From Bacteroidia bacterium (GTDB taxonomy: Bacteria > Bacteroidota > Bacteroidia > B-17B0 > Aurantibacillaceae): a stretch of 64,000 bases of DNA. Each line of letters begins with the position of its first letter. The first letter of the stretch is position 1. The position numbers and the translations under genes are program-made. The stretch is from the NCBI GenBank assembly GCA_018000995.1, contig JAGNIU010000012.1, positions 35,333 through 99,332 of the forward strand, written 5' to 3'. Positions 62,223 through 64,000 of this stretch are shown piece after piece. The notes under the pieces were generated by a model. That model was not told the DNA's origin. It did not search any database and was given only the letters and a program-made list of their open reading frames with translations.

Positions 62223-62669
62223 TTAATCGTCGGCAGGCTCAGGAGCGCGTTTTGGAGCGGCCTTTTTTGCCTTAAGTTTACTAGGCCAAATAACATTAAT
62301 CAACTCGCTGTGAACGGTAATCATAGTGCGGCTAATGCCATTGATAATTTCAACGTCTTTATCAGAATTGTTTTTCCAAACTTTTTGTACTTTATCAAAC
62401 GTACCATCATCCAATTGAATGTAAAAATTCAATAATTTGCCGTCTTTCACATCTGCTTTACCATTATAACAATCTGCTTTAGCGCCTTGACGAAACGTAA
62501 TAATTACATCATTATGAGGGCCATCTTTAACCTCTTCGGCACCACGTTCTTCAAACTTTACCGACCACTTATTAAAGCAATTCAAATCAACAGCTTCCGC
62601 TTTTTTTTGTGCAAAAGACCCTGCTGAAATCATGAAGGTTAGAGCTGAAGCGAGAAATATCTTTTTCAT
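62223..62669 (-). CDS. secreted protein of unknown function, 148 aa
   Basis: A 148-residue protein starting at the ATG at 62669, which gives a signal peptide (MKKIFLASALTFMISAGSFA, ending QKK). The mature part is mixed (FNKWSVKFEERGAEEVK, then GKLLNFYIQLDDGTFDKVQK), with Cys residues in LNCFNK and DCYNG that may pair, and a basic, alanine-rich tail. I do not recognise a family. It diverges from comM across 146 bases that contain a palindromic box. Confidence 0.68.
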   Translation of the reverse strand: MKKIFLASALTFMISAGSFAQKKAEAVDLNCFNKWSVKFEERGAEEVKDGPHNDVIITFRQGAKADCYNGKADVKDGKLLNFYIQLDDGTFDKVQKVWKNNSDKDVEIINGISRTMITVHSELINVIWPSKLKAKKAAPKRAPEPADD

Positions 62670-62741
62670 AAACATTGGGCTAATTTAGATTTTAAAAATA
62701 AGGCTTATACCCCATATTAACAAGCATTTTTATCCGCTACC

Positions 62742-62773
62742 AAGCCAATTGCTACAATTTATAGCAACGGCTT
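62742..62773. promoter_or_regulatory. stem-loop containing the TGCTACAA...TAGCA box upstream of comM
   Basis: AAGCC/GGCTT and TTGCTA/TAGCAA arms form a 32-nt imperfect palindrome. The core TGCTACAATTTATAGCA (62750-62766) matches the box at 48703-48719 at 13 of 17 positions. It lies 49 bases before the comM ATG, in the divergent promoter region. Confidence 0.45.
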
Positions 62774-62815
62774 GTTACATTTTGTAGTTTATTTGCAAAA
62801 AATATAGCTAAGATA

Positions 62816-64000
62816 TGTTGGTAAAAACGTTTGGATACGCGGTGCATGGAATTAATGCTACCAAAGTAATTGTTGAAGTAAGTATTGGACAAGGTGTTAA
62901 TTTTTTTATTGTGGGGTTGCCCGATAGCGCTGTGAAAGAAAGTCAACAACGGATACATGCTACTTTTAGAAACAATGGGTACAAAATTCCGGGCAAACAA
63001 ATAACAGTTAATATGGCGCCGGCTGATATTCGTAAAGAAGGTTCGGCTTACGATTTAACAATTGCCATTGGTGTATTGGCTGCATCAGATTTAGTAAACA
63101 CAGATAATATAGATAAATACGCTATAATGGGTGAGCTTGCTTTAGATGGTGAAATTCGCCCTATAAGAGGTTGTTTGCCAATTGCCATTAAAGCAAAAGA
63201 AGATGGTTTTAAGGGAATTATTTTACCAGCACAAAATGCCGCCGAAGCTGCGGTTGTTGAAGGCTTGGATGTTTATAGTGCTGATAATATAAAGCAAGTT
63301 GTTGAATTTTTTAATGAAGGTATTGGTCTGGAAAAAATTACGATAAACATTAACGAAACATTTTTAAACAAACTTGGCGATGTGCAATTTGATTTTGCTG
63401 ATGTAAAAGGTCAAGAAAATATTAAACGCGCTTTAGAAATTGCCGCGGCAGGCGGACATAATGCTATTTTAATTGGTCCGCCCGGTGCAGGAAAAACAAT
63501 GTTGAGTAAGCGGATGCCTTCTATTTTACCACCGCTTACTTTAGAAGAGGCTTTAGAAACTACAAAAATTCATAGTGTAGCAGGAAAAACTGTTCGGCAG
63601 TCTGGTTTAATTACTCAACGACCTTTTCGAAATCCTCACCATACAATTTCAGATGTTGCTTTAGTCGGAGGCGGAAATAACCCACAACCCGGCGAAATTT
63701 CATTGGCACATAATGGTGTTTTGTTTCTAGATGAGTTGCCCGAATTTAAAAGAACCGTACTGGAGGTTATGCGTCAACCGTTAGAGGACAGAACGGTAAC
63801 TATCAGTCGTGCCAGATTTAGCGTTGAGTATCCCGCCAGCTTTATGTTAGTGGCCAGCATGAATCCTTGTCCTTGTGGTTATTACAACCACCCCGAAAAA
63901 GAATGTGTATGCGCGCCCGGTGTTGTACAAAAATATCTCACTAAAATATCGGGGCCTTTATTAGATAGAATTGATTTACATGTTGAGGTAACACCTGTTC
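62816..64000 (+). CDS. comM: YifB/ComM Mg-chelatase-like AAA+ ATPase, 5' part
   Basis: The first 395 codons of a protein that normally has about 510; the gene runs off the window. It opens with [21 protein letters not shown], the conserved Lon-like N-terminal domain, then Walker A GPPGAGKT at 221-228 and Walker [11 protein letters not shown] at about 302-311, followed by MNPCPCGYY. ComM promotes branch migration of the invading strand during natural transformation in other bacteria. A palindromic box lies in its promoter region. Confidence 0.95.

Noticed and set aside
1..64000. CRISPR arrays, insertion sequences, prophage, rRNA or tRNA genes
   Set aside because: No regularly spaced repeats, transposases, phage structural genes or recognisable structural-RNA sequences were seen; intergenic gaps are mostly under 220 bases.

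Overview
The window comes from an AT-rich chromosome of a Bacteroidota bacterium, on the Flavobacteriia/Sphingobacteriia-like side; I cannot name a genus from the sequence. The phylum call rests on several things seen here. There is a three-gene sdhCAB operon with a B-type single-subunit cytochrome b. There are S46 dipeptidyl peptidase, GLPGLI, DUF5686/CarboxypepD_reg and PorE-like TPR/PD40/OmpA proteins, and ORF6N and S23-like four-helix-bundle genes. Promoters resemble the TTTG-N19/20-TAnnTTTG type, and classical Shine-Dalgarno sequences are almost absent. Most genes are chromosomal housekeeping or cell-envelope genes. I see no prophage, insertion sequence, CRISPR array, rRNA or tRNA.

Layout. 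0-4.9 kb: tail of an Mla-type ABC ATPase, its MCE partner and an AsmA/DUF748-like protein (likely lipid traffic across the envelope), a small secreted coiled-coil protein, DedA and a secreted hypothetical. 4.9-7.6 kb: a fused double-NBD peptide ABC ATPase and a beta-barrel protein. 7.7-11.7 kb: sdhCAB, with a four-helix-bundle element inserted between sdhA and sdhB. 11.8-15.2 kb: GLPGLI/outer-membrane receptor pair. 15.4-17.2 kb: gcvT and a ComB-like phosphatase. 17.2-24.5 kb: the elongasome cluster purH-mreB-mreC-mreD-mrdA-rodA on the minus strand. 24.6-26.8 kb: asd, 3-hydroxyanthranilate dioxygenase and a DUF2059 protein behind a leader that looks like a transcription attenuator. 26.8-34.8 kb: DMT transporter, an orphan protein, S46 peptidase, ogt and acs. 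35-41 kb: OmpA lipoprotein-mscL, a barrel protein, a PorE-like/TPR operon and a YdcF lipoprotein. 41-49.3 kb: feoAB, amidohydrolase, rlmN, polyprenyl synthase, MORN-like lipoprotein, SpoIIE phosphatase and ORF6N. 49.3-60.7 kb: M3 peptidase, patatin, trmH, a half-length aldehyde dehydrogenase, alpha/beta hydrolase, lptB, DUF5686, CrtI-like oxidoreductase and PHB-depolymerase-like esterase. 60.7-64 kb: trigger factor, a secreted hypothetical and the start of comM/yifB, which runs off the end.

The most interesting signals are in DNA and RNA structure rather than in new enzymes. (1) The asd leader encodes a 20-codon peptide behind an unusually strong Shine-Dalgarno, which can pair with one arm of a terminator. 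(2) An S23/IVS-like four-helix-bundle gene, flanked by inverted TAGGAT-type repeats, sits inside the sdh operon. (3) A perfect 14-bp-arm inverted repeat lies inside the ORF6N gene, with a related copy in its leader. (4) A 17-nt palindrome is shared by the ORF6N and comM upstream regions. (5) Six of nine convergent gene pairs abut or overlap at their stop codons, and in one of them the terminator lies inside the opposing coding sequence. (6) Several different dispersed intergenic repeats cluster around a half-length aldehyde dehydrogenase.
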